A stretch of 41,162 bases of DNA from Saccoglossus kowalevskii. Taxonomy: Eukaryota; Hemichordata; Enteropneusta; Harrimaniidae. The notes beneath the pieces were generated by a model. That model was not told the origin of the DNA and did no database searches. It saw only the letters and a program-made list of their open reading frames with translations. The stretch lies in contig NW_003114957.1 in the NCBI RefSeq assembly GCF_000003605.2, positions 268,058-309,219 of the forward strand, written 5' to 3'. Within the stretch, counting starts at the first letter, position 1, and each line of letters opens with the position of its first letter. Position numbers and translations under genes: made by a program. Of this stretch, positions 10,711 through 23,200 are shown in pieces.

Positions 10711-13700
10711 TTCATTGTTAAGATGAATAATGTGTGCCTCTCAGTAATTCAATATGAGAGCAGTATGTGTTATTATTTTTAATGTCACATTCTAATTCCT
10801 TTTTAAAAATGACTACTACCATTTTTAAAAATGGTAGTTAACTAAATTCTATTGACATTTCCCAAAAATGTACAGTAATTGCGTTAACGGCAGTAAGCTT
10901 ATAAATGTAACCCGAATTATTTTATCTGCAATGCATGTTACTATCTGTCTATACTGTCACCGCGATATTGATTCGATGACCAAAACAGCAACATTACATG
11001 CCTATTTGGTTATTAGGGTAGCAGCATACGTCTGTTTTCCGAATTGATGTAATTTTCGCGTGTTAAATGTATATTCTTTGATGTCGTAAGCGGAGAGAAT
11101 ATACATATATAAGTGCTTATATCCCAAAGGGGAACTAAACTTTACTGTCGAAAAAGACTCAGCAATATACAACATATTTCCACAAACCTATTTCAGCGAA
11201 TTCGTGCACTGAGATTGAATACTCTGACATTATAATTTGGTATTTGCTATGAATGACTTGTGTACAACGTAGTTACTGACATTATAGTATTATGTCACTG
11301 GTTATATGTCATCTCTTGTTGAGAATGAGTATTGGTGAAACGGGAAACGTAATCATATCACTGAGCATGATTTTAAAGATAACATCATGGTAGAAGAAGT
11401 GAAACTAGTCCATAATGGGCTGTCGAAAAGGAATGCAGGGATACGGGCTTTTGTGAAATAATAGACATTACATTCGTGGTTGTTGCTGACGTAGATTGAA
11501 TAATAACATTAAATTTAGTACAATGGTAGACTCATTTGTGAACAACTGATAAAGCACGAATGTATCACAACACATAACCTACGTAGACTAATCCCGTTCG
11601 CCGGATCAAAATAATTCTCAAATCAAAAAATAATTGATCACCTACAAGCCTGATTTACAACTTCACTGCCTAAAATAACTATATCATCTGATAAAAATAT
11701 CCTTACTTTTAGGCCACCTGGTTTAAAGTGTGGATTGAGGAATTATGGTCAATATTAAACACATTGATCTGTCTCATTTAATAAAGAAAATCATCACCTG
11801 CAACGCCGTCGCTGGATGGCAACTTGTGCTGACAGTCACCACTATATAAGTGCAAAAAAACGATGTTTCGTTGTGTTAGCTAATTATATACCGGCTTGCA
11901 AGGTTAACATAATTTATCAATTAACAATTTCTCTAATTTCTACCATCTGTTGACACTGAGAAGCCGGAACCACTTCTGCTTTGCGACTTCACTGCTTTAA
12001 AATAACCCTTTCAACAATGTACAGAAACATTCAGGCCGGATGATTAAAATTTTGCAGCAGGGAAATATAACCAATAAAACCATGGCTAGTATATACTAAT
12101 GCAAAGTATAGTGATATTGAAATTTTATTATAGGATCTTCAAAAAATGAAAACAATAAGAATAATAGTCTTAATCTAAAATCGTTCCAAGTGTTCCAGAA
12201 CTCCTGATCGGGTTTGGAATACACTTAATTCTGTCACTTTGTGCTATTATACCTCCTCCCTTTACTGAACTGGAATGAAATTAAAGTAATGACCATGCTC
12301 ATTCAGGAATTTGGTTCTCTAATAATATATGTAATGTACGTTTCAGGGCAATAAGCTTTTGGTTTTATGAAAACTAATGATACACTTATAAACATGCATG
12401 TCAACCATGCTAACAAATCACCATGAGGCATAGTTAACAGATTATTATTCTTAAGTTATGCGTTAAATAGGTAATTTAATGCTACTGTAATACTGTAATA
12501 CTAAGGTACTGACTAAAGATTTTCCCATCTGTTGTTACAGACGTAATGTAATGCATTTCGGAATGCTAGCATATAAATAGTCGTGTGCCTTAGATAGACG
12601 ATCTGGGCTCAGTGGTACTCTCAAATCCACTAGTTCTCGCCCAGGATCAGATTCTGAATTAATTAAATCTCCTAACAAGAGCGTTTGTTGCATAGTTCTT
12701 TTTCCATTTATTGAATAGTATTATTCATTCACCCAGTGAAACATTAAGAATGAATAAAATAACAACTTATAGCGTATATTAGTGAAGATGCTTTATATTC
12801 GCCATTAGGCAACAGATCATGTTGGTCCGTTGTATCCTAGAAAGATTACTGTTGTGGCAAACAAGAATTAAACGGGTTAACAAAACTTCTGAGGTTGTTC
12901 CGATTAAAATCCTCATGTTATACAACACTAAAAATAAACTGTGGAAAAATCCTCGTATTTAAAAATAATACTGAGTGGTATACTCTTTCTTTCCCGAAAA
13001 AAAACCGCGTACGGAATTCAAATCAATCAGATCCGTTTTTATTAAATATGGTACATTTGCTTGTATGATGCCCTCTATGTTTTATCAGAGTCCAGCTATT
13101 CAAATAGTTTTCAATCTGACAGTCTCTAAGTGTATCTGTATAATGGTTTACTGTATAATGGCAGGATATAATTTGAGGGTTCACTGCATTGTAATGTCAA
13201 GCAAAAAGTAGCTGCTTTTTATCACTTTTAGCTTTGTCATTGTCTTGGCGGGTTGGTACATTTCGGCAGGTGAAATGTGCATCAACACATGACGGCCTCC
13301 AATGTAGAAATGTATTGTTGTTTCCTATAATTGGTTTTCTCTGGAAAAGTTGTAGCTTACGCATTATATTCAAGCCATGTTTGTTTTCATGTCTGCATTT
13401 TTGCATGTCCCATTCTATATAATGTTTAGCGCCAGTAACGTTCAAATAAGTCCTGTTTTTTGTTTTTTCTTGATTGTGTGCAGTGACTGTTTATTTCTGC
13501 TCGCGTTTCTCAATCTCATTTCTGAAATAATTGTGCTGTTCTGAGTCTTAATTGGAACATGTTATTTTGATGATGTGTGGCTTAAATTAACTATAAAATA
13601 TTACAAAAAGATTTAAATGTATTTTGTTTTAGAAATTAAATGTAATAGCGCCCTCTAATATGGTTAAATATGGTTTGGACCATTGGTGGCGCTTTTAAAT

Positions 13701-15240
13701 CCACAGTGCTTTGCATAAGAGAACCATGGATGTTGCTCTTAATTGTGGTTTGACGTCGTCGTGGCTAGTTTCGTTTCTTTCGTCACCTCTTGTTTCCTTT
13801 GTGAATTTAAAGCTTTTATTTAGGTGTCTCCTGTTTCAAGCCGTTGCTGTGGTCCGCGAAATTCGTCAGAGCCAAGTCCCTATACGTACCTGCAATATCA
13901 AGACAAAGGAAACTCGCTCAACAAGTTTCGTGATACAAAAAAGACCGGTCACGTGGTGAAGACTCGTACACCATTCGGACCATCTGGAATATTCTTGATA
14001 TTTATTTGACAAGTAGACCCTATTATATTCTGTATTTAGAGCATATATTTGTATGCTAAATTTACTTATATATTTGAGTTGTGTAAATTCATTTATATGT
14101 TTATGGCCATATTGTTGGTTTATCTCATATACTATAAATGAAAATAAAATAAATGAAATAAAATAAAATATTATCCGATACATTGGTGTCATTATTTGGT
14201 AATAGTTCAACCTGGGACACACAGGGGGATTTGTCCACTCTTGGCTTTTAGTTGAAATCTTTGCACCAGACAGTATTTTAAACATTTAACTTGTTTGTTT
14301 ACGTGACCTGTCATTGTAGAGATTTTGACCTACATATGTGATATGTGATATACCATTTCAGAACGAGCTTCAAACATGAAAGCATTTTATAGATTATTTG
14401 TATTTAACACACATCCAAAGTAGAAATCATTACTGATGCCGTAAATCCATGACTCGTCGCTATTAAGCTTGACAAGCTGATGTGTAATGCTTTCTGACAG
14501 GAACCAAAAGAAATAGTACTACTCAGTACGCAAACCGAAAGTGTGCTACGTTTGGTCGAGAGAAATAACGAGAAAGATAAGAACATGAAGAGGAAATCTA
14601 ATTTGAAAATCACTGCACAGTGTCACGCTTTCTACCATGCTCATTGATATGACTAATTTCCCAGTGTCATTGATATTCATTCTCAGCAAGCGATGATATA
14701 TAACCTGTGTCTGACACACACAATTTATCAGTAATAATTTCAGTAACTACGTTGTACACATTCATAATGAGTGCATCAATTCGCTCGAAATGATATTTGT
14801 GTTTTTGAATTTAAAATAGTTATCCTTCTGAATATGCTGACCTGATTTCGGGTGAGATTTGCTGGCTTTTTTAACAGTAAACATGAGTTCTCTTAGGGGT
14901 GCGAGTCACTTGTAATATATGTACTTTCATTCCGTCTGGGCCCACAATATAGTACATCGGATACGCAAACTGTTACCCACATGGCCAAATATTTATACAT
15001 TTAGAAGATTTCTGCCAGTTACAAAAAATTTTTCGACATCAGTTAACCGTAAGACAGCTATTTTGCTTCCCAAGCAGCCGAATTTAAACGTGAATTATAT
15101 TCAATGGGAACTCGTAATAATTTGGTTTTGTATTTATAAAGAGTTTAGAATATGACGTAAGAATGAATTAAAAATAATAATATATTCTCCTCTCATAATG
15201 AACTACTGAACAGCACATTTTTTCATCTTAACAATGAACT
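10711..15240. other. Tail-to-tail spacer between copies 1 and 2, no gene supported
   Basis: The left part (to about 12420) resembles the 3' flank of copy 3 (33590-34400). An example is CTTCTGCTTTGCGACTTCAC followed by ACCAATAAAACCATGGCT. The right part (14400-15240) is the inverted 3' flank of copy 2 and matches the copy 4 flank near 40240-40400. Open frames are short and none is recognisable. The longest (139 codons, minus strand, 13866-14285) has a low-complexity hydrophobic composition. An A-rich AAATA-type tract lies near 14139-14170, and a perfect 24-bp palindrome at 10815-10838. Confidence 0.55.
10815..10838. repeat. Perfect 24-bp palindrome
   Basis: ACTACCATTTTT is followed directly by its reverse complement AAAAATGGTAGT, with no loop. 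It lies about 105 bases after the copy 1 polyadenylation signal. It could form a cruciform or hairpin; no function is evident. Confidence 0.85.
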
Positions 15241-15246
15241 TTTATT
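15241..15246 (-). terminator. Polyadenylation signal of copy 2 (minus strand)
   Basis: TTTATT on the plus strand is AATAAA on the minus strand, in the same ATCAAATAAAAGTTCATTGT context as in the other copies. It is about 270 bases after the copy 2 stop. Confidence 0.7.
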
Positions 15247-15302
15247 TGATACCTTTGAAACCCAAATAAATTATAGATGAGTTAAAATTATTGCTAACGC
15301 GT

Positions 15303-15332
15303 GATTTGATTTGATTTGATTTGATTTGATTT
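15303..15332. repeat. (GATTT)6 microsatellite in the copy 2 3' UTR
   Basis: Six uninterrupted GATTT units are present. The equivalent place in the copy 1 3' UTR (near 10632-10650) has only an unexpanded CAATCAAAACAT-type sequence, so the array expanded after the two flanks separated. Confidence 0.9.
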
Positions 15333-15511
15333 GTCTGGGTACGTTATGCAATGTGCTGTCTTTTTCATTGCCAGTCACGCAGTAAACAACAACCTTGTTC
15401 CACAAATATCTAGCCAATTCGAACGAGCTACAAGTTGCTGACGTTTGTGGACAATTTCATGTCACGTGTATCGGAAACCAACAATAGAAGGGAATTGTCG
15501 TATGGTTTGAG

Positions 15512-18500
15512 TTAACACCAACCAGGCGACCAGACATCATTAAAATTCCCGGCGGCACCGGCTAGCTCTGTTGTTTGGTTTACCGGTGGAATTAGCAGTT
15601 TACGATGTTCATCCAATCGATCACGTAAATCCTGTACTATATCTGGATGATCAGCGGAGATGTCGTTTCTTTCTTCTGGGTCAACTGAATTGAAAGAGAG
15701 ACATTATAACCTTAGTATTGAATCAATAAAACTGAAAAGACGTGACATCCAATGTGCCTGTCTAGTTACAGTGACAAGACGCTTTGCTTTAAAAGAAGAC
15801 AAATCCACACTCTTACCTACGACATTGAACAAGTATTCTACGTTCTGTGGAGCCGGTGCGTGTGATTGTTGGTCTGTACTTGGCAATCCGCTTGCTGGGG
15901 CGTCACCATAATTGTAATAGTTATCTGAAATAAATATACATTGACATGCGTCAGATGGTGTCGTCAGATTGAGACATTGCGAATGCAATTCAACTGCCTT
16001 CAATATCCTTACAGTAATCTTTGGTTCTGATAAAATTTCAATCGAACATTCTATAGGTGTTTACCTGTTAAACTGATATCCCGATATGGATACAATAAAT
16101 CCGGGTGTCCTGTAATCAGTTTATAGTCTCCGATCCTAAAAACATACAAAAGATAATTCATGATGAGATTGTATGCATATATGTTATATTCCACCATAGG
16201 TTCGTCATATACATGTACAGTTAATGTTCTAGAATAGAAGAATGTTTTGCAGCACACATTCGTTTTCACTTGTTAGATCAATTATTTGGTTATTCAAAAT
16301 ATTAATACAAGCTAATATTTCAATTCTTGTTCACCAACCAGACTTGATATAATAACAACCCATACACACGAATAAATATATTATTGCTTACCTGATAGCA
16401 GCACCAGGGGATACTGGATCATCATCGATATTGTAGAGGATTTCATTTCTTGGCGATGGTTTATCTTCTGACCATGTAGGCCACATACTTAAACCGTCAA
16501 GTTCAGGCTCTATCAAATACAATACGAAACAGATTATAAAAACGTGTAAATGTTAAAACGCCCGCTATTTAACATTCGGTCGTGAAACAACATGCCTAAA
16601 ATTTATTGACTTTATGTGTTAACTTACCAGCTTTAGCTCCAGCCACATCAAGGATTGTTCTGTGTATATCAACTATGCTGTATAACCTATGAACCAAGTG
16701 GAAATGAACTTATTTAGGGTTCGTTGACATTAGTTGTGATTATTGTTGTGAGATTATTATTACTACAGTTATCTTACTCATTGCTTTCATATCCAGTCTT
16801 CTTTATTCCCTTCCCACTGACAATAGATGGTACACGAGTGGCGCCCTCAAACAGTGTTCCAGCAATACCGCGGAATGGATAGTTTGAGCCGGATTGAGAC
16901 GATAACGCTCCATTCTGTGTAATAAATGTAGACATATACATAAATGGACGACACAAACTTGGAAATCCACTCAACTATAATATTATTAAATTGTGAAATC
17001 TGAGAGTAATATATCTACACGGAAAGACGGATTATGCCCAACGAGGAGGTTCAAATTTAACATATATCAAATTACGCAGAGTAAAAGTAGGCGATGGTTT
17101 CTAAAAAATGTACCATTCAAGATAAAAAAGATGGCAACTCTCCATCTAAATCAGTCTCCTGATTTGAAAAAAAAATGACATAGACAATTGCAGATAGTCA
17201 TAAACACGTTTACAAATTAAATGAACAAAACAGACGTTGTTTACTTACGTCACCTATGAATATTATTAGCGAATCGTCATACATTCCACGGCTCTTCAAT
17301 GCATCCACCACACCGCCAATTATGTCGTCCATCATAGTCAACTTTCCTGAAATAGTAATAATACTAAATTGTTTTTTTTTCATTTTACATAACGGGCATT
17401 CATTTTTTACAACTAAGGCTGTTTATTTTTGAGCAGGAAATATCGGGCACCCATTGTGCCATTTACCATCATAACTAAATATGAATGCATTATGGTGCCT
17501 GTGAAATGGTTGCTATTTTCTCGCCTAAAATCATTCATCGGCACATAAGTATTATTATTTTTTATGTTTCAAAGCATAACATATTTTTTTTAAAGTGAAA
17601 AAATGCGTTTCAAACTTTTACTTTTCAAAATTTGTTTGTGTATATCAAAACGAGGCTCCTCATTAGCTGCTCATCTGCATACATAAATTCCCCTTGTGAC
17701 GTAAGAAGGGGAACTAGATGGGCAACTTTCACTGCCGATACGTGTATATAATACACATTTCATGCACAGTTTTCTCATATTTAACTAAATTGCCACGTAT
17801 GTAATTGTTCGTCGAGGAAGAATGAATCATGATGAACACATAATATAAAGTTTGTCACATAGGGTTGAGTTAAATGCGAAGTATGCCCTTTCTTGCGTAG
17901 CTGGTCACCGTGAAGGGCACACGTGTGTAATTTCGCTGGACCCCGGCACTAGACAACATTGGAGTTGGCAATTCAAAGTGAATTCGAGTTAGCGTGATTG
18001 TCATAATTATGACATCATATTATAATTGACTTAGTTGATTCTTATTATCACGCTGCTCAAACTGCAAGTAAAGGTAACAGAGGTGTGAATTCGACATTCG
18101 ACACCAATCAGCGAAGAATTCAGAAACTTTTAGCCTGCGAAAATGAAAACAATTCGCAGTGTGTAAGTGCTGCGTAATTTCTTGTTTGCCCGACGCTTCG
18201 TTTTTTTTGCTACACCATCAAAATTATTTCTACCTTACATAACACAAACAAGTGATGGTATTGCACGAGGCTTAAGTTGTCGGCGATTCCCTTTAAAACC
18301 TGGTTGTTCTTTCATGAAAAAAGAATCTGAGGTAAAATGGACACTATACATGACGGTGTAAGGAGAAAGTCCATCCCACCCTTTTCCCGTTTCGTGCATG
18401 GCTTCCGTCCACTGATGTCGATTGAAAACATGTAAATACTTACATTATGGCTATACGTATCACTCCTCCCGCCCTCAACACAACATCAAACCATCATAAG

Positions 18501-21500
18501 TGTTTGTTGTAAAAACAACCTTTCCAAAAATCTCTCTCTCAAATAGAAAAAAAAATCGCTGACCGAAAATGTATATCGTTTAAAAGTATGTTGAATGACG
18601 CAGTGTTATTATAAACGTACGGCTCAAGAGTATGGCTTTCTCTCATATTTTGGCATTTGGTGGCTTATTTTAACGTTGGAGAGAGTCGGAAATCCGGAAA
18701 CAGTCAATCGTTTCAGGATAGGTGGGCGTGGCGACAGTACGAGAGAAAAAATTCAAATTTACTTGAATACGAGTAATCATTTTCAACAACAAAATCAATA
18801 AATGTCCATTTCAGTGGGACACAGATTTAAAGTGGGAAATGTGGGAGGGCTTTTCACAGGCACTTGAATATTTCGACGTTCACTTGATGACATATGTAAT
18901 GTCCCAGGCCAGGGATGAAGTGTCCTTAGATAGAACTATGCTTATTTGGAATTATTTTACCTACCATAAAATAAAATTGTCTAGTTCTATCATCTTCGAT
19001 TTCGGCATACTTTTCTTCATACTCTTCGGGAATCTTGGGGAAATAACACAGAGACACAAAATTAATGTAATAAGTTACCAACGAAAATAATTACATACAA
19101 AACTTATACCAAATGCAAATTTCTATGTAATTTTAGTTAAATGTACTATTGTTTTACTGTAACCAACAGAATAAGATAGTTACCTCCAGATGCTTAGCAG
19201 GGATGTCCTGAGTAAACGCATAAAAGAGTGGAGTTCCTGGGTAATGGGTATTTACGATATGCTATGCTCTATCACCAAGCATTAACTGTGGACAAGAAAA
19301 TATGTTATAATTTGTCGATTTATCATTATATTGTTTTAAAGTTTTCACCATAACTTTGAAAGCGAGGCACCATGCTTTACTTAATTACTTATAAACAATA
19401 TAAGTTTCTGTTTAATGAGTGTTTTGACATTGGTTTATGACAATACTATTATTCATACTCACTGCAAGATAACCGTCACTTTTTGGTACCACTCCCATGT
19501 TATCAAGGAAATCATATCCTGCTGAAGGAGCTAGAATGACAAACCATTCAAAGATGAGTGAACTGAATAAAATCGTTGTCTCAGTCGACCCGTTCCCGAA
19601 AACGTGTTATCATAACTATGGCACAATATCACCACTGTCATATACATAGACACATATAAGAATAAGTATATTGTTTTACTAATAGTTAACTTACAGAGTA
19701 CTCCATTCATTTTATCGTAGTTACCGACTCCCAATGTCCATAGACCATAGTGTGAGTCAAAACCACGATTTGTTGGTTGATACTCATCTTTACAGAACCC
19801 TAAATGCCATCTAAAAACAAATTTGGAAAACATTTGGAAATAAGAAATATATAATAGAAATATCTTTGATTCTATCTATATATTAATTGCTTTCTATCAT
19901 TGCGTGTGACTTTTATTTTGTGTCAAATTAGCAACCACATACAATGTCATTAATCAGATCGAGGTTATTTGCCGATATATTGTAATATCACACTGGGTCA
20001 ACTTGTTTTAGAAAACCATGGCAACTGAACGAGATGTTTCCAGATCAGATTGTCTGAAATTATATGAAGGTATCTTTTATTTAAAATGTATTTAAAAAAC
20101 AAAAATATCATCATAAGTATGTAATAATGTAATGTAAGAATTGGATCAGACTCTCAGCATTGTAATCGCATAATCCTTAGTACAGCAAACAAATGTAAGT
20201 ACAATGTGATATATGCTATGGTCTACTTACTTTCCAACCATATGAGTAGAGTATCCAACTTCTTTAAGTTTTTCTGGTAACAGCTTGAATTCCAATGGAA
20301 CCCCACTAGGATGAAGGTTGAACACCATTTGATGCTGAAAAATATATATGAACAGAATTTAATTAACTAACGAGAATTAAGACAGTGTTAGGAAGTAAAT
20401 TTGTTCAAGACATTGGTCAAATTTATTTTGTATCGTCATTTCTAAGTAAATAGGATCTGCGAAGACAGATACATTGTATCTCAATAAAAATAATTCTCAC
20501 CTGATTTCCTGTTTTGAAAGGATACAATCCCTTCATCATAGCAGCTCTTGATCTAAATAATAATATATAAGTATACATATGGTATAATAATTCAAATTTA
20601 TATTTCATATCAATAGGAACGAACAACTATTTGTCGAGATACTGATTTATATTGAAGTGAGACACTGAAATTAACCTGTACGCTATCATGATGACAATGA
20701 ATCCATTCTACATTAACCTTTATTGCTATTATACTGAACTTGAATGAACATTTTATAACTGCATTCCATACATAGTAACGATATTAACACTTACGGTGTA
20801 CATGTAGGATGGGTATATGATTGGTTGAATATGACGCCATCAGCGGCGAGATCCATCAAGTTGGGCATTGCAATATCAGGGTTGTGCCAATGTACGTCAT
20901 TCCATCCCATGTCATCCACAAATATAAGAATAACATGTGGTTGATCTGGTAAAACAATGAACGAAAAAATATGAAATTATAGAACTAAAACATAGCTCAT
21001 CATAAAAACGTAACTTAACTGTATGCTTAACATGTGGTATTGAATGTTTTAACAAATGAATGTAATCGTTATGAATTAATAATATGACAGAAAGAACACA
21101 CAGCATGTAAGTCACTAAGAATATCATCCTGCTTCGTATATGATTCATGATATTCTCTCTTTAACCTCATATACTTGTTAATGTTGAATCGTTGTATATT
21201 TAGCAGTATACACCGTGTGCCACTCGGTGTACAAATAGAAAATAATACATACAAAATAGGCTAACCATGTACCGGAGAACATTGAATACTTAAGCAGTAA
21301 GACATTATCAATACTAGTCATGAAATACGATCGACTGTTTTCGCCAATATATAAATGCTGCAACTCAACTACAAATCTAACAATCTTGCCATTCCAAAAC
21401 ATCTTGATATTTGAAACACAAGTTTCTGGATCGTTGTTACCAAATAGTGACAGTTCCTACCTCCCCAACTTAGTGCTTTCAAGAATAAAAAATCGAAAAA

Positions 21501-22538
21501 ATCTTTTGACACTGAAAGAAGTTCCCCATATAAATAAAAGAAAATGCTTACCCGATTCAGCAATACTTGGCTGTAATACAAAAGAAAAAGAAGTTTACGT
21601 TAAAAGTGACAAATCCAACATCGTTTCATCACATCAAGAACTATAATATTGTATTCACTGTCAACTATTATTGAAAACAATTTCAATTTCTTTACTAAAA
21701 TATTTTGATCTTTGTTTCTTGTTGTTGAAATACTAGTATATTTCTAACATGATGAAACGATCAGCCATCACCTACTCTGGAACAGGTCATTGGTAATTTT
21801 GAAAAGAGTTTGTTTAGTATCAACCTGTTAGGTTAAAATGAAACACACGCTCAACAATCCCGGCAATATATGCATGAAAATATCCATTAACTACTAATAG
21901 TTGAAACCTACAACATGCAACGTTTTATCTTTTAAAGTTTTTTCATGTGGATTTTCAAGTATTTCAAGTATGGATATATAATAATTGAGCAAATAACAAC
22001 AAAACAAAACGAAAACAGTACTGCCATAGGAATACATTATTGTATTTTGTGTAATAAATGGTACCACAATCCCAAAATATTGGATTGTCGAACACAGAGA
22101 ATCACCATGCACAGTGATTCCAAATAGTCAAAAACATATGGCGAACAGTACGCAAGAGCATATCTGAGAATAACTGTCGTTATAAAACCGATAAATTGTC
22201 CACGCAAAACTGAAAGTCTTAATCAGATATAATGTTTGCCCTTTCATTGGAGGTACACAATCCTCGGTGCCGCCCAATATACACTTATACTGCCTACCAC
22301 ACGACAATTGAACACGGTGCTCTCCGTGGCAGAAAACAAGGCTATAAGTTGAACTAAATGCGATGTCACGAACATTGCAGTAAACTCAATATTTTCTCCA
22401 GCTAGACTAAGACTTAACATTTTTAACAACAGAATCGTTAATGAAATGTTGGTATGTGTTCTAAACATGCCGGTTGTTACTTACCTTGCTGACAACTGCC
22501 AGTGCCAGAAAGACAACTATGCAATGTAGACTACTCAT
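15512..22538 (-). pseudogene. Arylsulfatase B/I/J-like, copy 2, disabled by a stop and a frameshift
   Basis: All 16 exons are present on the minus strand, in transcript order: 22538-22485, 21570-21552, 20945-20795, 20552-20501, 20334-20231, 19810-19695, 19530-19463, 19285-19184, 19033-18965, 17346-17249, 16914-16778, 16686-16628, 16509-16392, 16135-16065, 15924-15817, 15684-15512. Exon 1 encodes a signal peptide starting MSSLHCIVVFLALAVV. Exon 8 has GAG changed to TAG (plus strand 19262-19264). Exon 9 is 69 instead of 64 nt because TTTTA is duplicated near its 3' end, which shifts the frame. Other exon lengths equal those of copy 1. In the first sulfatase signature the usual Thr is Lys (AAMMKGLYP). 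The two catalytic Ala replacements are shared with the other copies (LDIPAKHL region altered to [18 protein letters not shown] kept). Intron 9 holds a 1.37-kb insertion. A truncated product of about 195 residues is possible; a functional sulfatase is not. Confidence 0.88.
17495..18863. mobile_element. Transposon-like insertion with 12-bp terminal inverted repeats in copy 2 intron 9
   Basis: The insert begins GTGCCTGTGAAA and ends TTTCACAGGCAC, a perfect 12-bp inverted pair, and is 1369 bp long. Copies 3 and 4 read straight across the same intron position. They have GCATTATGGTTACG-type or TTATGGTTAATG-type sequence leading to CGTTCACTTGA. Copy 2 has GCATTATG before the insert and TTGAATATTTCGACGTTC after it. 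No transposase frame is visible, so it would be a non-autonomous DNA element. I see no clear target-site duplication, so the superfamily is not assigned. Confidence 0.7.
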
Positions 22539-22740
22539 CGTGACTGCCTCGATTCGTGATTGTTATCAATTGTATTGAACTTGTCTAATATATATATAGT
22601 TATCGGCACAGTGTGCTATTAATATTCAACATATTTTAGTACAAAAATAAACGTGTAGTACAAAGAAGTAGAAATTTATTAATTCGGTTACGCAACAAAC
22701 TGTAATTTGCTGGTACCTTAAGAAATGAAACTAAAAGTAG
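22539..22740 (-). promoter_or_regulatory. Conserved promoter block and 5' UTR of copy 2
   Basis: On the minus strand the order of motifs matches copy 3: GTTGCGTAACCG, then ATTAATAGCACAC, then a TATATATA run (plus strand about 22588-22597) followed by TTAGACAAG. AATTGATAACAATC and GAATCGAGGCAGTCACG follow, just before the ATG. The promoter is therefore structurally intact although the coding part is broken, so the locus could still be transcribed. Confidence 0.6.
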
Positions 22741-23060
22741 GACCATAATAAATTATTCACTTGCAGGTGACAGTAATCATAACCGGTTGAACAGCCATTG
22801 TAAAAAGGGGCTGGTTATTTTATACAGATAGAATTTTCCCTGACGTTTAGCACATTTGATTGAGCATTTCGAATAAGCGGTCATTACGTCTACGAAGTAG
22901 TTTGCTTTCAAAACAATTTAGAAATTCAAGGTGACCAATTACTGTTTTCGATAACATGGTTTTGTTTGACAAGTTTATTTTTGCGTAAAATGTATGTGTA
23001 CTATTTTGTCAGGAGTAAGGCAGTATCTGTATGCATCAGCAGATGTGTTGCATCGCAGTC

Positions 23061-23200
23061 GCAATTTCTAAAGGCTCTCTCAATGCGATTTTTCGAGGCG
23101 GCATCTTAGAGGCAATTTTAGAAGCGCATCTCAGGGGTAATTTCTAGGCGGCATTCCCGTGGGTTTCTTGGGCCAATGTCAGTGGTGGCATATATGAAGC
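23061..23200 (-). repeat. Diverged copies of the 25-bp minisatellite upstream of copy 2
   Basis: Read on the minus strand, several degenerate units match the copy 1 array (CTGAGATGCGCTTCTAAAATT, CTAAGATGCCGCCTCGAAAA and similar). They are less regular than at 3938-4112 and the ends are approximate. The position, about 520-660 bases before the start codon, parallels the array of copy 1. Confidence 0.65.

Noticed and set aside
13866..14285. 139-codon minus-strand open frame as a gene
   Set aside because: The composition is hydrophobic and low in complexity, it spans A/T-rich microsatellite sequence, and no motif is recognised.
18167..18361. Short open frames inside the intron 9 insertion as a transposase
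   Set aside because: Frames are only about 60-80 codons and show no transposase motif.
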